From Pectobacterium aroidearum (lineage in GTDB: Bacteria > Pseudomonadota > Gammaproteobacteria > Enterobacterales > Enterobacteriaceae), in NCBI RefSeq assembly GCF_015689195.1, contig NZ_CP065044.1, positions 4,898,001-4,962,000 of the forward strand: DNA of 64,000 bases, in the 5' to 3' direction. The position numbers were made by a program, and so were the translations under genes. The notes beneath the pieces were generated by a model, which saw nothing but the letters and a program-made list of their open reading frames with translations, was not told the origin of the DNA and ran no database searches. Below, piece after piece: positions 20,364 to 34,899 of the stretch. How positions within the stretch are numbered: the first letter of the stretch is position 1; the number at the start of each line of letters is the position of its first letter.

Positions 20364-20483
20364 ATGCCTGGCAGTTCCCTACTCTCACATGGGGAAACCC
20401 CACACTACCATCGGCGCTACGGCGTTTCACTTCTGAGTTCGGCATGGGGTCAGGTGGGACCACCGCGCTATCGCCGCCAGGCA
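20364..20483 (-). rRNA. rrf: 5S ribosomal RNA
   Basis: 120 nt, from TGCCTGGCGGCGATAGCGCG to CTGCCAGGCAT, the enterobacterial ends, closing as the terminal helix. A single copy follows the 23S gene after 133 bp. Confidence 0.97.
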
Positions 20484-20616
20484 AATTCTGTTTCATTCCG
20501 ACCGTTACTTAACATGACCTTATTTCTTTGTCATCTCCGTAACCACCAGAACCAATCTTCGAACAAGCTGAATATCGTTCTCTATGAGTCATCTCACAAA
20601 ACACCTTCGGTGTTGT

Positions 20617-23523
<2,907 letters not shown>

Positions 23524-23671
23524 TCACAACCCGAAGGTGTCTTTGATAAATCAAAGTCACTGTCGCGCTGCGATTATTTGAGAGACTCATTGACAGACTG
23601 CATCGTCATCGACACCCGAAGGTATCAACGCACGTTCAGCTGTCATGTTTCAATTTTCAGCTTGTTCCAGA

Positions 23672-23684
23672 TTGTTAAAGAGCA
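23672..23684 (-). promoter_or_regulatory. boxA antitermination site in the 16S-23S spacer
   Basis: Minus strand TGCTCTTTAACAA is the standard rRNA boxA, which recruits NusB/NusE. It lies between tRNA-Glu and 23S. Confidence 0.85.
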
Positions 23685-23782
23685 ATATCTTAAACCCTGA
23701 CTATTACTAATCAGTTTTAAGATATGAGGTAAGTGGTTGACTTACTGAAGACCCCCGCTTTCACCGGAATGGTCGGATGCGC

Positions 23783-23858
23783 TGGCGTCCCCTAGGGGAT
23801 TCGAACCCCTGTTACCGCCGTGAAAGGGCGGTGTCCTAGGCCTCTAGACGAAGGGGAC
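23783..23858 (-). tRNA. gltU: tRNA-Glu (anticodon UUC)
   Basis: 76 nt on the minus strand, from GTCCCCTTCGTCTAGAGG to CCCTAGGGGACGCCA, with encoded CCA. The anticodon loop is CTTTCAC, giving UUC. It is the only tRNA in the spacer, so the operon is of the Glu type rather than Ile-Ala. The gene symbol follows the E. coli rrnC copy and is nominal. Confidence 0.97.
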
Positions 23859-23944
23859 ACGACACCGTACTTTGTTGACGCTTTTGCTCATTATTTTCAT
23901 CAGACAATCTGTGTGAGCACTTCACTCAACGCACATCTTCTTGG

Positions 23945-25486
<1,542 letters not shown>

Positions 25487-25635
25487 AAGATTTGTTTGAT
25501 TTGCTGAACTCGTCAGCGATGCTCAAAGAATTAAAACTGTTTATTCGTAATGAATTTACTGTTGTTCACTCTTCAAGACTTTTCATATCGTTAAGATACG
25601 GTCTTGTGAGTGCCCACACAGATTGTCTGATTAAA

Positions 25636-25648
25636 TTGTTAAAGAGCA
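25636..25648 (-). promoter_or_regulatory. boxA in the rRNA leader
   Basis: Minus strand TGCTCTTTAACAA, 150 bp before the 16S start, identical to the copy in the spacer. It is part of the rRNA antitermination signal. Confidence 0.88.
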
Positions 25649-25678
25649 GTACCACATCTTCCGTGGCGCGGGCCGCAT

Positions 25679-25706
25679 ATATTATGCTTTTCCGCTGTGA
25701 AGTCAA
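25679..25706 (-). promoter_or_regulatory. rRNA promoter P2
   Basis: Minus strand: -35 TTGACT (25701-25706), 16-bp spacer, -10 TAATAT (25679-25684). Confidence 0.85.
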
Positions 25707-25786
25707 GTCATTACTGACCGCCTTCGTTGAATCTTTTTCTGTCACACCAACTTCGTAAGTCGCTGTTGCCGTGTCAGTGGAGGCGC

Positions 25787-25814
25787 ATTATAGGGACTTC
25801 TCACCGCCTGACAA
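25787..25814 (-). promoter_or_regulatory. rRNA promoter P1
   Basis: Minus strand: -35 TTGTCA (25809-25814), 16-bp spacer, -10 TATAAT (25787-25792), then the GC-rich discriminator GCGCC. An A/T-rich UP-like element precedes it. P1 and P2 are about 108 bp apart, the usual enterobacterial layout, and P1 should respond to ppGpp. Confidence 0.9.
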
Positions 25815-25914
25815 GCGCTAAATGCAAAATAATTTTCGAGTGAGGATTTTTTCAGCAAAGCGCAGTAAAAGACGCCGTTATGCGGAATTTTTCAGCGTTT
25901 TCTTAGCTAAAACT

Positions 25915-26910
25915 TCACCGTACAGACTGACGTACCATTAATTCCGGCGTCAGCACCAACACATTCGGTTCAGTATTAGGATGTTCCAGGCGATACAAGA
26001 GTGTATCAATCGCCAGTTCACCAAGTTCATCCTTCGGTTGATGAACCGTAGTAAGAGGTGGGGACATATAGCGAGCCAGTTCAATGTCATCGTAACCCAC
26101 AACTGCCATGTCCTGAGGGATCGAAAGCCCAGCCTGATAAAGTGCATGATAAACGCCGACGGCCATCGCATCATTACTGGTGAACACCGCTTCAGGTTTA
26201 TCTTCCAGCGCTAACAACTGCTGCATAGCGCGATAACCTGCTTCAAATTCAAAATCACCAAAAATTTCATAGTCCACGGGAACAGAGAGCCCGGCGAGCT
26301 GCATTGCCTGCCGATAGCCTTCCAGTCGGTTATAAGCTGTCGTCTTATCTTTCGGACCCGCAATACAGGCTATCTTCTTATAACCACGCGAGATGAGGTA
26401 ATTCGTTGCGATCTCTCCACCGAGCAGAGAGTTATCTTTAATGACGTCCATGACGCCTTCAAAGGGGGCCCAATCCATCATGACCATAGGAATAGAAGGA
26501 TAGCGGCTCATCATTTCGGGCAAAGGGCGATGGCTTTCAGTACACATCAGCAGTACGCCGTCGACCCGCTTTTGCAGCAGCGTTTCAAGGCTATGGCTCA
26601 TTCTGTCGCGATCGCCTTCGGTGTTACACAGAATCAGGCTATAGCCCCGCTCATAGCAACAACGCTCAACGCCACGTACCACTTCGGCATAAAACGGGTT
26701 ATTACTGGCTGTGAGCAACATGCCGATGGTGCGGGTCTGGTTTATCTTCAGACTTCTGGCCAGCGCCGACGGCGCATAGTTGAGATCCTCAACGGCCTTC
26801 ATCACTTTTTCGCGAATGGTATCGCTGACAAAGCGATTGTTATTAATAACGTGGGATACAGTAGAAGTAGAAACGCCCGCAAGACGGGCGACATCTTTCA
26901 TGGTGGCCAA
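25915..26910 (-). CDS. rbsR: Ribose operon repressor RbsR (LacI family)
   Basis: A 331-residue regulator. The N-terminal helix-turn-helix [21 protein letters not shown] and hinge helix [11 protein letters not shown] are typical of LacI proteins. The rest is a ribose-binding-protein-like sensor domain. It represses the rbs operon in the absence of ribose; two matching palindromes are found upstream of rbsD. It follows rbsK with a 3-bp gap, so it is the last gene of the operon. Confidence 0.96.
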   Translation of the reverse strand: MATMKDVARLAGVSTSTVSHVINNNRFVSDTIREKVMKAVEDLNYAPSALARSLKINQTRTIGMLLTASNNPFYAEVVRGVERCCYERGYSLILCNTEGDRDRMSHSLETLLQKRVDGVLLMCTESHRPLPEMMSRYPSIPMVMMDWAPFEGVMDVIKDNSLLGGEIATNYLISRGYKKIACIAGPKDKTTAYNRLEGYRQAMQLAGLSVPVDYEIFGDFEFEAGYRAMQQLLALEDKPEAVFTSNDAMAVGVYHALYQAGLSIPQDMAVVGYDDIELARYMSPPLTTVHQPKDELGELAIDTLLYRLEHPNTEPNVLVLTPELMVRQSVR

Positions 26911-26913
26911 AGA

Positions 26914-27840
26914 TCACCCCTGAGTTTGCAAAAATTCGTCGATCTCTTCACGCCACGGGACAGAAGGCTGAGCACCCCGGCGAGTAACCGCTATCGCCGC
27001 TGCTGCATGGGCAAATTTTACGGCGGAGGACATCGGTTTATTTTCCAGCAACGCGGTAACAAGCGCGCCATTAAACGTGTCTCCGGCAGCGATAGTATCC
27101 ACGGCTTTTACACGATATCCCGGTATACGCTGCCCCTGGCCGTTTTCACTTAACCATACGCCACGGCTACCCAATGTGATGAGAACCGTTTCAATGCCTT
27201 TATCGTGAAGAACCTGTGCTGCGCGAGCTGCATCGTCTTCCGTCTCGACGGTAATTCCCGTCAGGAACTGCGCTTCTGTTTCATTCGGCGTGATCATATC
27301 GATCAGCGACAACAATTCATCAGGCAGTTCACGCGCAGGGGCGGGATTAAGAATCACTTTCGTCTGGTGTTCATGCGCCAGTTTGGCTGCCGCGATGACC
27401 GTTTCCAGCGGCGACTCAAGCTGCATAAGCAACGCCGAGGCATCAATGATGTGCTGCTGATGACGACGGAGATAATCAGGCGTCACGGCCGCATTCGCGC
27501 CTGCGTTAATCGCGATCATGTTCTCAGCGTCAGCGTTAACAAAAATCAACGCAACGCCGGTCGTTTCCCCGGAGATAGCCTCAACGGAGGAAACATCAAT
27601 ATTGTCTTTGGATAGCTGCTGGCAAATACGGGCACCAATATCATCGTCTCCGACGCAGGCAATGAAGGCAATGTCTGCACCGCTTCGGCCAGCGGCAACG
27701 GCCTGATTGGCACCTTTCCCACCGAAAGCAACGCTATATTGCTCACCGATCACCGTTTCACCCGGGCGGGGAAATTGCTCAAGATTGAGAATATGGTCAG
27801 CATTAATACTGCCCAGCACCACCAGCTTACCCATTTTCAT
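26914..27840 (-). CDS. rbsK: Ribokinase
   Basis: A 308-residue PfkB-family kinase that phosphorylates ribose to ribose-5-phosphate. GGKGANQAVAAGRSGA is the N-terminal PfkB signature, and DTIAAGDTFNGAL near the C terminus carries the catalytic Asp. I start it at MKMGKLVVLGSINADH; an ATG two codons later is also possible, and an open extension of 14 codons upstream runs into an intergenic hairpin. It is separated from rbsB by about 200 bp that hold a hairpin and a dispersed repeat. Confidence 0.95.
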   Translation of the reverse strand: MKMGKLVVLGSINADHILNLEQFPRPGETVIGEQYSVAFGGKGANQAVAAGRSGADIAFIACVGDDDIGARICQQLSKDNIDVSSVEAISGETTGVALIFVNADAENMIAINAGANAAVTPDYLRRHQQHIIDASALLMQLESPLETVIAAAKLAHEHQTKVILNPAPARELPDELLSLIDMITPNETEAQFLTGITVETEDDAARAAQVLHDKGIETVLITLGSRGVWLSENGQGQRIPGYRVKAVDTIAAGDTFNGALVTALLENKPMSSAVKFAHAAAAIAVTRRGAQPSVPWREEIDEFLQTQG

Positions 27841-27870
27841 TATGTCGAATCCCGCTACTACGTTAATAAT

Positions 27871-27893
27871 GCGCCACCACAAACGGGTGGCGC
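27871..27893. other. Intercistronic hairpin between rbsB and rbsK
   Basis: GCGCCACC...GGTGGCGC with a seven-base loop, 31 bp before rbsK. No T tract follows on either side, so it is more likely an mRNA-stabilising or processing structure than a terminator. Confidence 0.55.
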
Positions 27894-27904
27894 GAGCCCT
27901 GCTT

Positions 27905-28031
27905 TATACACGTCATACTTCAAGTTGCTTGTGCGTTGGTTGCCCTTACTCACCCCAGTCACTTACTGGTGTAAGCTCCTGGGGATTCGTGCGGTTACCG
28001 CCTTCATGCAACTCGAATTATTTAGGGTATA
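27905..28031. repeat. Dispersed palindromic repeat, about 127 bp, copy 1
   Basis: Begins TATACACGTCATACTTCAAG and ends GAATTATTTAGGGTATA, so its ends are inverted repeats; inner segments (CCCCAG...CTGGGG) also pair. It would fold into one long hairpin. A second copy in opposite orientation is at 31998-32126. It resembles the long palindromic repeats known from Yersinia and related genera (YPAL type), a comparison from memory. In the transcript it lies 3' of rbsB and may stabilise the mRNA for the binding protein. Confidence 0.75.
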
Positions 28032-28038
28032 TTTCTAC

Positions 28039-28926
28039 TTATTTAGCTACCAGCTTCAGGTCAACCGGAATGATGGCCTGCGTTTTTTCGCCTTTCAGCA
28101 CTTTCGCCGCCGTCTCGATGCCGATCACACCGATCTGATCGGGACGCTGAGCAACCGTTGCCGCCAGCTTGCCTGATTCAACAGCCTTCACGCCATCCTG
28201 CGTACCGTCAAAACCGACGACCAGCACATCAGTCTTGCCTGCAGTTTGCAGCGCACGCAGTGCGCCCAACGCCATTTCATCGTTCTGAGCAAATACCGCC
28301 TGAACGTCAGGGTGCGCGGTCAGCAGGTTCTGCATCACGTTCAGCCCTTTAGTACGATCGAAGTCGGCCGGTTGGCTGGCCAGCATAGCGAATTTATTTT
28401 TCTCAGCAGATTTCATGAAGCCCGCACCACGCTCACGCGCGGCAGACGTTCCGGCAATCCCTTCCAGTTGAATCACTTTCGCGCCTTCACCCAGTTTCTT
28501 GGCGATGAAGTCACCAGCCACTTTACCACCGAAGGCGTTATCAGAAGCAACGTGGCTCACCACTTCGCCACTGCTGGCAACGCGGTCCAGCGTAATAACA
28601 GGGATCTTGGCCTGGTTTGCCATTTTAATCGCATTACCGACCGCGTCAGAATCGGTCGGGTTGATCAGCAGAACTTTAGTTCCACGTACCGTCAAATCCT
28701 GAACGTTAGCCAGTTCTTTCGCTGGGTTATTCTGGGAATCCAGCACGATCAGCTCGTAACCCAGTTTGTCAGCTTCTTTCTGCGCACCCTCTTTCATTGA
28801 AACAAAGAACGGGTTATTCAGCGTAGAAACCACCAGAGCAACCGTATCTTTGGCCAAGGCATTAGCACTGACAGTCGCGCTCAGCGCAACAGCGGAAACC
28901 AGAGTAGCCAGCTTTTTCATATTCAT
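28039..28926 (-). CDS. rbsB: D-ribose-binding periplasmic protein
   Basis: A 295-residue precursor, almost identical at its N terminus to E. coli RbsB. Residues 1-25 ([25 protein letters not shown]) are the signal peptide. The mature protein begins [19 protein letters not shown], a segment of the ribose pocket. It delivers ribose to RbsAC and to the chemoreceptor Trg where present. It lies 25 bp after rbsC. Confidence 0.97.
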   Translation of the reverse strand: MNMKKLATLVSAVALSATVSANALAKDTVALVVSTLNNPFFVSMKEGAQKEADKLGYELIVLDSQNNPAKELANVQDLTVRGTKVLLINPTDSDAVGNAIKMANQAKIPVITLDRVASSGEVVSHVASDNAFGGKVAGDFIAKKLGEGAKVIQLEGIAGTSAARERGAGFMKSAEKNKFAMLASQPADFDRTKGLNVMQNLLTAHPDVQAVFAQNDEMALGALRALQTAGKTDVLVVGFDGTQDGVKAVESGKLAATVAQRPDQIGVIGIETAAKVLKGEKTQAIIPVDLKLVAK

Positions 28927-28951
28927 AACTCAATTCCTGTGTGAATGAAGG

Positions 28952-29920
28952 TTATTTACTGCTTTTGTTATCTACCAGAACCGCCAGCAAAATGACGACT
29001 GCTTTAACGATCATTTGGTAGTAAGAAGAAACACCTAATAAATTCAGTCCGTTGTTGAGGAAACCAAGGATAAGTGCGCCGATCAGCGTGCCAACGATAC
29101 GCCCTTTTCCTCCAGCCAGACTGGTGCCGCCCAATACCACCGCCGCGATGGCATCCAGTTCATAGCCTGTCCCCGCCGTAGGTTGTGCAGAGGACAAACG
29201 TGCAACTTCGATAATTCCCGCCAGAGCAGACAGCAGCCCACACAGGGAATAGACAATAATCTTGATTTTATCAACGCTGATACCGGACAAACGGGTAGCA
29301 GATTCATTGCCGCCCAGCGCATAGATATAGCGTCCCAGACGCGTATGGTGCAGCATGTACCAGGCCGCTGCGAACACGATAGCCATGATCCAGATTGGCG
29401 TCGGAATCCCCAGCGGACGGCCGATGCCGAACCAGCCAAAAGCATCCGCCACATCGGAAAAGCCGGTATTAATCGGGCTGCCGTTGGTATAAACCATCGT
29501 CACACCGCGCAGTAACAGCATCATGACCAGCGTGGCAATAAATGCCTGCACTTTACCTTTCGAAACAATGACGCCAGTGCCCGCACCAATCAGCGCCCCC
29601 AGCGCCAGCGCGCCAAATACAGCCACCAGCGCATTGACCTCAAGCCCGACGATAGAAGCCGCTACCGCACCGGTCAGCGCCAGCAGCGACCCCACTGACA
29701 AATCGATGCCCGAGGTCAGAATCACCAACGTCATGCCGACGGCCATAATGGCGTTCACTGACGTCTGCTGAAGAATATTGAACAGGTTGTTCAGGGTGAA
29801 AAAGTTAGGGCTCATGGCGGAAACAATCGCAATAAGGATCAGGAGCGCGATCAGCGATTTCTGCTCCAGTAACCACTCTTTGCTGAACCAGCGTTTTGCC
29901 GCGATAGATTGAGAACTCAT
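28952..29920 (-). CDS. rbsC: Ribose ABC transporter permease
   Basis: A 322-residue inner-membrane protein with about ten hydrophobic segments. The BPD_transp_2 segment GMTLVILTSGIDLSVGS and the C-terminal GGTSLAGGKGRIVGTLIGALI are intact. Start MSSQSIAAKRWF is chosen by comparison with E. coli (321 residues); the frame extends 13 codons upstream, which would overlap rbsA. It lies seven bases after the rbsA stop codon. Confidence 0.96.
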   Translation of the reverse strand: MSSQSIAAKRWFSKEWLLEQKSLIALLILIAIVSAMSPNFFTLNNLFNILQQTSVNAIMAVGMTLVILTSGIDLSVGSLLALTGAVAASIVGLEVNALVAVFGALALGALIGAGTGVIVSKGKVQAFIATLVMMLLLRGVTMVYTNGSPINTGFSDVADAFGWFGIGRPLGIPTPIWIMAIVFAAAWYMLHHTRLGRYIYALGGNESATRLSGISVDKIKIIVYSLCGLLSALAGIIEVARLSSAQPTAGTGYELDAIAAVVLGGTSLAGGKGRIVGTLIGALILGFLNNGLNLLGVSSYYQMIVKAVVILLAVLVDNKSSK

Positions 29921-29927
29921 GTCTGAC

Positions 29928-31433
29928 TTACTCCTGCTTTGCGCCGTATTGCTTACCAACGGCCGCAGCCATCAGTACTTCCTGGGTTGCTTGCTCAATC
30001 GCGAAATCACCGCTCAAGCGCCCCTCGTGCATCACAATGATGCGATCGCTCATTCCCAAGACTTCGGGCATTTCGGATGACACCAATATGATACTCAGCC
30101 CTTCTTCTTTGAATTGATTGATTAACTGATAAATTTCTTTCTTCGCCCCGACATCGACACCACGCGTCGGTTCATCGAGGATCAGGACATTCGGACGCGT
30201 CATCAGGCCGCGGGCAATCGCCACTTTTTGCTGATTACCACCGGAAAGCAGGCCGATAGGCTGCTCCATTGACGGCGTTTTAACGTTGAACAGGCGAATA
30301 AAGTCGGCAACCGTTAATTGCTCTTCGGCATGTTTCAGACGACCGCCCGCATGGCTGAAATAGCGCAGTGCGGTTAACGACATGTTTTCCTTTACCGACA
30401 TGCCCAACACCAGGCCATCACGCTTACGGTCTTCCGATATATAAACGATGCCGTTCGCTAAACCATCCTGCGGTTTCCGGGTCACCACATCACGGCCATC
30501 AAGCGTCACATTGCCGCCAGTGCGCGGCAGTGCGCCGTAAAGAATCTTCATCAGTTCGGTACGACCCGCGCCCATCAGCCCAGCGACGCCCAGAATTTCG
30601 CCTTTCCGCACTGTAAAGCTGACGCTGTCGACGCCCGGCCCGGACAGGTTTTGCACCTTAAGGCGAACCTCTCCTGGCGCTTTACTCGAACGTGGGTACT
30701 GATCTTCCAGCTTGCGGCCCACCATCATTTCAATCAGCGTATCTTCCTGTAGGTCACTGACCGGGCGCTCGCCGATAAACTGACCATCGCGGAAAACGGT
30801 AATGTCATCGCAGATTTCAAAGATTTCTTTCAGACGGTGGGAAATATAGACAATGCCGCATCCTTGAGATTGCAGCTCTTTGATCACGCTGAATAGCGAA
30901 GCGGTTTCGGTATCCGTCAGAGCATCGGTAGGCTCATCCATGATGATGACTTTCGATTCAAAGCTCAGCACCTTGGCAATTTCCACCATTTGCTGATCGC
31001 CAATCGATAAATCCCCGACCATACGACGGCTGTCGTAGCGCAGATTAAGGCGCTTCAGCAGCTTGTCGGCTTCCGCATACATCTTATTCCAGTCGAGGCG
31101 GCCAAAACGGTTGGTAAACTCACGCCCGAGAAAAATATTCTCGGCAATCGTAAGCTGGGGAATCAGGTTAAGTTCCTGATGGATGATACCGATACCAGCT
31201 TCCTGAGACGCTTTCGGCCCGTTGAAATCCACCTCCTGCCCCAGAAAATGGATGCTGCCGGCATCTTTACGGTAGATCCCGGTCAGGACTTTCATCATGG
31301 TGGACTTGCCCGCACCGTTCTCGCCCACCAGCGCCATCACTTTTCCCGGATAGACGTTGAGCGCCGCACCGGACAGCGCCTTAACGCCGGGAAAAGATTT
31401 CGTGATGCCTTGCAGTTGCAGTAAAGGTTGCAT
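29928..31433 (-). CDS. rbsA: Ribose ABC transporter ATP-binding protein
   Basis: A 501-residue protein of two fused ABC domains. The first has a canonical Walker A (GENGAGKST), signature [13 protein letters not shown] and [10 protein letters not shown]. The second has a degenerate Walker A (GLMGAGRTE) but a good signature [13 protein letters not shown] and [13 protein letters not shown], which is normal for RbsA-type proteins. It powers ribose import through RbsC. It is 7 bp after rbsD. Confidence 0.97.
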   Translation of the reverse strand: MQPLLQLQGITKSFPGVKALSGAALNVYPGKVMALVGENGAGKSTMMKVLTGIYRKDAGSIHFLGQEVDFNGPKASQEAGIGIIHQELNLIPQLTIAENIFLGREFTNRFGRLDWNKMYAEADKLLKRLNLRYDSRRMVGDLSIGDQQMVEIAKVLSFESKVIIMDEPTDALTDTETASLFSVIKELQSQGCGIVYISHRLKEIFEICDDITVFRDGQFIGERPVSDLQEDTLIEMMVGRKLEDQYPRSSKAPGEVRLKVQNLSGPGVDSVSFTVRKGEILGVAGLMGAGRTELMKILYGALPRTGGNVTLDGRDVVTRKPQDGLANGIVYISEDRKRDGLVLGMSVKENMSLTALRYFSHAGGRLKHAEEQLTVADFIRLFNVKTPSMEQPIGLLSGGNQQKVAIARGLMTRPNVLILDEPTRGVDVGAKKEIYQLINQFKEEGLSIILVSSEMPEVLGMSDRIIVMHEGRLSGDFAIEQATQEVLMAAAVGKQYGAKQE

Positions 31434-31440
31434 GGATGCC

Positions 31441-31860
31441 TCAGAACGTTACGCCAGCACAAAGGATGACATTGGCGTACGGAGAGCACTCTCCGCTGCG
31501 AATGATGGCCCGGCTTTTGCCGCTTTGGGTTTTAAATTCTTCATGGCTGACATAGTGCAATGCAATTGAGTTTCCCTGGTGTTGTTCAAGTTGCTTCAAT
31601 TGATCGAGTAATGCGTCATGGACTGCGGGGTTTTTTTCAATAATCTCTTCCGCCAGAATAGCGGCCTCGACCTGCATTTCACTGGTGACAACACTCACTA
31701 CCTGCAAAAACGTCGGCACGTTATGTGTCAAAGCCAGATCGATACGCGTCGTCGTTTCAGGAATCGGCAAACCCGCATCACCAATAACCAGGCTATCGGT
31801 ATGCCCCAGTCGAGAAACCACGGAAGAAATATCTGAATTCAATAATGCTGCTTTTTTCAT
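31441..31860 (-). CDS. rbsD: D-ribose pyranase
   Basis: A 139-residue enzyme, the usual length, that speeds the conversion of beta-pyranose to beta-furanose ribose, the form used by ribokinase. The start [22 protein letters not shown] carries the conserved His of the active site. It is the first gene of the rbs operon and lies directly after the promoter and proximal operator. Confidence 0.97.
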   Translation of the reverse strand: MKKAALLNSDISSVVSRLGHTDSLVIGDAGLPIPETTTRIDLALTHNVPTFLQVVSVVTSEMQVEAAILAEEIIEKNPAVHDALLDQLKQLEQHQGNSIALHYVSHEEFKTQSGKSRAIIRSGECSPYANVILCAGVTF

Positions 31861-31874
31861 CTTCTCACCCCACC

Positions 31875-31890
31875 AGCGAAACGTTTCGCT
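31875..31890 (-). promoter_or_regulatory. RbsR operator, proximal
   Basis: AGCGAAACGTTTCGCT is a perfect 16-bp palindrome with the central CG step typical of LacI-family operators. It lies 15 bp before rbsD and just downstream of the -10 element, so bound repressor would cover the transcription start. Confidence 0.88.
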
Positions 31891-31896
31891 AATAAC

Positions 31897-31924
31897 ATTC
31901 TAGAAAAAGAAGAGAGAAAGGCAA
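31897..31924 (-). promoter_or_regulatory. rbs operon promoter
   Basis: Minus strand: -35 TTGCCT (31919-31924), 16-bp spacer, -10 TAGAAT (31897-31902). It lies between the two operators. Confidence 0.75.
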
Positions 31925-31951
31925 CGAAGAGATAAAAAAAATGTGATCGTT

Positions 31952-31967
31952 ATCGAAACGTTTCGCT
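31952..31967 (-). promoter_or_regulatory. RbsR-type operator, distal
   Basis: ATCGAAACGTTTCGCT shares the 12-bp core CGAAACGTTTCG with the proximal operator; centres are 77 bp apart, about seven helical turns. Two such sites suggest looping across the promoter. An adjacent TGTGATCG (31942-31949) looks like half of a CRP site. Confidence 0.75.
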
Positions 31968-31997
31968 AACAAAAAAACAAAGATAACAAGAGGCCGT

Positions 31998-32126
<129 letters not shown>

Positions 32127-32189
32127 GCTGACTGATAAATAGAGAAATGGCGGGCACCGGCCCGCCAATAGGGAATAGAGGATAACGAT

Positions 32190-32585
32190 TTAGAGTTTAC
32201 GAATCTGCTTCACATCCAGTTCGACGGAATTGAAGTCTTTATCCAGTTCCCCCTGAATTTCCACTTTATCGGTGGGTGAAATCATCTGGCCATTCCAGCG
32301 CTTGTGATCAATCTCGACTTCCATCGTGCCCGTCGCATCGCGGAACAGATAGTTCTCATCACCGATCCGTTTTTCAATATTGCCGCTCAGCGTAACCCAA
32401 CTATCGTCACGCAGATCTTTAGCCTTATCTACCGTGGTGAGGGAATTCTGGGGATCAACAAATCCCCCTTTATGTGTACCAACCGCTGGCGTTTCAGGAT
32501 TGACGAAACCACCGCCGCTTTGCGCGGCAAATACCGGTGCAGAAACCAGAGCGGTAATGGCGAGTAACGCAGCTGCTTTTTTCAT
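32190..32585 (-). CDS. ygiW: YgiW/VisP family periplasmic OB-fold protein
   Basis: A 131-residue protein with a signal peptide (MKKAAALLAITALVSAPVFA) and a BOF (bacterial OB-fold) domain. The segment VTLSGNIEKRIGDENYLFRD...IDHKRWNG and the end VEIQGELDKDFNSVELDVKQIRK match E. coli YgiW closely. The family is linked to stress tolerance and, in Salmonella (VisP), to binding peptidoglycan and modulating lipid A modification. It is divergent from qseBC, as in E. coli, and a CTTAA-N6-CTTAA box lies between them. Confidence 0.93.
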   Translation of the reverse strand: MKKAAALLAITALVSAPVFAAQSGGGFVNPETPAVGTHKGGFVDPQNSLTTVDKAKDLRDDSWVTLSGNIEKRIGDENYLFRDATGTMEVEIDHKRWNGQMISPTDKVEIQGELDKDFNSVELDVKQIRKL

Positions 32586-32684
32586 ATTTTACCTTCCTTA
32601 TTTTGCCTGTCGTTTCACAGTCAACTATTTCGCAGTCAACCTGCGGGAGTAATCGGTCTTCGGGAAGGATTAAAACAAACCGTT

Positions 32685-32700
32685 CTTAACAGAATCTTAA
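32685..32700. promoter_or_regulatory. QseB/PmrA-type binding box between ygiW and qseB
   Basis: CTTAACAGAATCTTAA is an exact direct repeat CTTAA-N6-CTTAA, the pattern recognised by QseB and by the related PmrA. It lies 100 bp upstream of ygiW and 145 bp upstream of qseB, so it could serve control of either promoter. Confidence 0.75.
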
Positions 32701-32844
32701 GGAATCAGCTTCTGCATTTTTATTTTTTTATATTGCCGAAATCGCCCGCTTTCAGCGATTTGTCCTGTACACGTCGCCCCCCGATTTCGTATAAAACCGG
32801 AAAAGGCGCAAACGCGACAGCGACACATTCCTTGCGAGGCAGCC

Positions 32845-33507
32845 ATGAGAATATTGTTAATTGAAGACGATCGCCTGATTGGCGACGGCCTGAAAGCAGG
32901 GCTTAACAAACTGGGTTTTAATATTGACTGGTTTACGGAAGGTAAAGCCGGTGCCGCTGCCTTGAAGGCAGCCCCCTATGATGCGGTGGTGCTCGATCTT
33001 AGCCTGCCGGGCATGGATGGGATGGATATCCTGCGCCAGTGGCGTCAGGCTGGGCATGACGAACCGGTGCTGATTCTGACCGCTCGCGATGCGCTGGAAC
33101 AGCGTGTTGAAGGTCTGCACCAAGGTGCCGATGATTATTTATGTAAGCCCTTTGCGCTAACGGAGGTTGCCGCTCGTCTGCAGGCGCTGATTCGCCGTCG
33201 TCACGGCCAGCTTCAACCAGCATTAACGCACGGTGCGGTTTCCCTTGAGCCGGGTTCACGAAGCGTCACGCTAAACAATGAACCGTTGATACTAAAATCC
33301 CGCGAACTGGCGTTGCTGGAGCTGTTTTTGCTCAACCCGAACCGCGTGCTCACGCGCGCGCAGTTGGAAGAAAAGCTCTACGGCTGGGACGATGATGTCT
33401 CCAGCAATGCAGTAGAAGTACACATCCACCATCTGCGCAAAAAGCTGGGCAGCGGGTTTATCCGCACCGTGCATGGCGTTGGCTATATTCTGGGAGACGC
33501 ACCATGA
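32845..33507 (+). CDS. qseB: Response regulator QseB
   Basis: A 220-residue OmpR/PhoB-type regulator (E. coli 219). The receiver domain has the acidic pair in IEDD, phospho-acceptor Asp51 ([12 protein letters not shown]) and Lys in LCKPF. The winged-helix domain ends [15 protein letters not shown]. With QseC it forms a two-component system tied to quorum and catecholamine signals, flagella and virulence in enterobacteria. Its stop codon overlaps the qseC start by four bases (ATGA). Confidence 0.93.
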   Translation: MRILLIEDDRLIGDGLKAGLNKLGFNIDWFTEGKAGAAALKAAPYDAVVLDLSLPGMDGMDILRQWRQAGHDEPVLILTARDALEQRVEGLHQGADDYLCKPFALTEVAARLQALIRRRHGQLQPALTHGAVSLEPGSRSVTLNNEPLILKSRELALLELFLLNPNRVLTRAQLEEKLYGWDDDVSSNAVEVHIHHLRKKLGSGFIRTVHGVGYILGDAP

Positions 33508-34853
33508 ACCGACTCAGCCTGCGCCTACGTCTGATTACCGGTTTTACGCTGCTGACCTTGATCTGCTGGTGCGTAGCCAGCCTGCTTTCGTGGTATCAAA
33601 CACGCCATAATATCAATGAGCTATTTGATACCCAGCAAATGCTGTTCGCCAAACGTCTGGCCACCATGAATCCTGATGAATTGCGAATCCAGCCAGTGTC
33701 CCTGCCCAAAACCAAGAGTCTGGTACATAAGAACCGCGGCAAGCAGGACGATGATGCGCTGGCCTTCGCTATTTTTACCCGCGATGGGAAAATGGTGTTG
33801 AACGATGGTGATAACGGCAAAGATTTCATTTTTGACTATACGCGCAACGGCTTCATCGACGGCAAATTACGCGACGATAACGACGCATGGCGCATCGTCT
33901 GGCTGACGACGGCGGACAATCGTTACGTGATTGCTGTGGGTCAGGAATGGGAATACCGTCAGGATATGACACTGGATATTGTAAAAACCAACCTGATGCC
34001 CTGGCTATTTGCACTACCGATCATGTTAGCACTGCTGTTCTGGCTGGTGACGCGTGAACTCTCACCGCTAAAACGCATTACCGCCGAGCTTCAGCAGCGT
34101 TCCCCCGATGACAGCACCCCGCTGGCAACGCAGAACATCCCGCAAGAAGTTCGCCCGCTGATTAACGCATTAAACCATCTGTTTTCCCGCATCAGCGACA
34201 TGCTGGTTCGTGAGCGCCGTTTTACCTCCGATGCGGCTCACGAATTGCGTAGCCCGCTGGCGGCGTTGAAAGTTCAAACCGAAGTCGCCCAGTTGGCACG
34301 TGACGATGAAGCTATGAGGCACCATGCTCTACTCAATCTGGACAAAGGTATCGATCGCGCCACGCGGCTGGTGGATCAGCTCCTGACGCTGTCGCGGCTG
34401 GATGCCGAATCGTCCCCCGAGGGGATGCAACCCATTCAGTTCAATGATTTACTGCAACAGGCGGTGATCGCGCATTACCACACAGCACAAACAGCAGGTA
34501 TCGAACTGACGCTGGATTTACCGGACACCCCGGTTATTCGGCAGGGTCATCCGTTGCTGTTGACTTTGCTGGTGCGCAATCTGTTGGATAACGCCATTCG
34601 CTACAGCAATGCAGGGGGGACAGTAAGTCTGACGCTGACAGAAAATAGCTTTAAGGTCGCCGACAACGGGCCGGGCATCAGCAATGAAGCGCTGGCAAGA
34701 ATCGGCGAGCGCTTTTATCGCCCACCGGGGCAGGAGAAATCCGGCAGCGGTCTAGGGATTTCCATCGTGAATAACATCGCCAAACTGCACCAGATGCGGG
34801 TGACATTCACCAACCAGCCCGAAGGGGGGCTGATCGTGTCAGTGAATTGGTAA
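33504..34853 (+). CDS. qseC: Sensor histidine kinase QseC
   Basis: A 449-residue membrane kinase, the E. coli length. Two membrane segments (about 10-30 and 163-183) enclose a periplasmic sensor domain. The phosphorylated His246 is in [15 protein letters not shown], and the ATPase domain has [19 protein letters not shown] and GSGLGISIV. It overlaps qseB and faces kup on the other strand. Confidence 0.93.
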   Translation: MNRLSLRLRLITGFTLLTLICWCVASLLSWYQTRHNINELFDTQQMLFAKRLATMNPDELRIQPVSLPKTKSLVHKNRGKQDDDALAFAIFTRDGKMVLNDGDNGKDFIFDYTRNGFIDGKLRDDNDAWRIVWLTTADNRYVIAVGQEWEYRQDMTLDIVKTNLMPWLFALPIMLALLFWLVTRELSPLKRITAELQQRSPDDSTPLATQNIPQEVRPLINALNHLFSRISDMLVRERRFTSDAAHELRSPLAALKVQTEVAQLARDDEAMRHHALLNLDKGIDRATRLVDQLLTLSRLDAESSPEGMQPIQFNDLLQQAVIAHYHTAQTAGIELTLDLPDTPVIRQGHPLLLTLLVRNLLDNAIRYSNAGGTVSLTLTENSFKVADNGPGISNEALARIGERFYRPPGQEKSGSGLGISIVNNIAKLHQMRVTFTNQPEGGLIVSVNW

Positions 34854-34899
34854 AATAGTTAACGTACTAGCAGCAACTCGGTGTCTGTTATTAGGGAAA

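Noticed and set aside
27739-28176. A 145-codon open frame overlapping rbsK, the repeat and rbsB
   Set aside because: It crosses two real genes on the other strand and a palindromic repeat, so it is not a gene.
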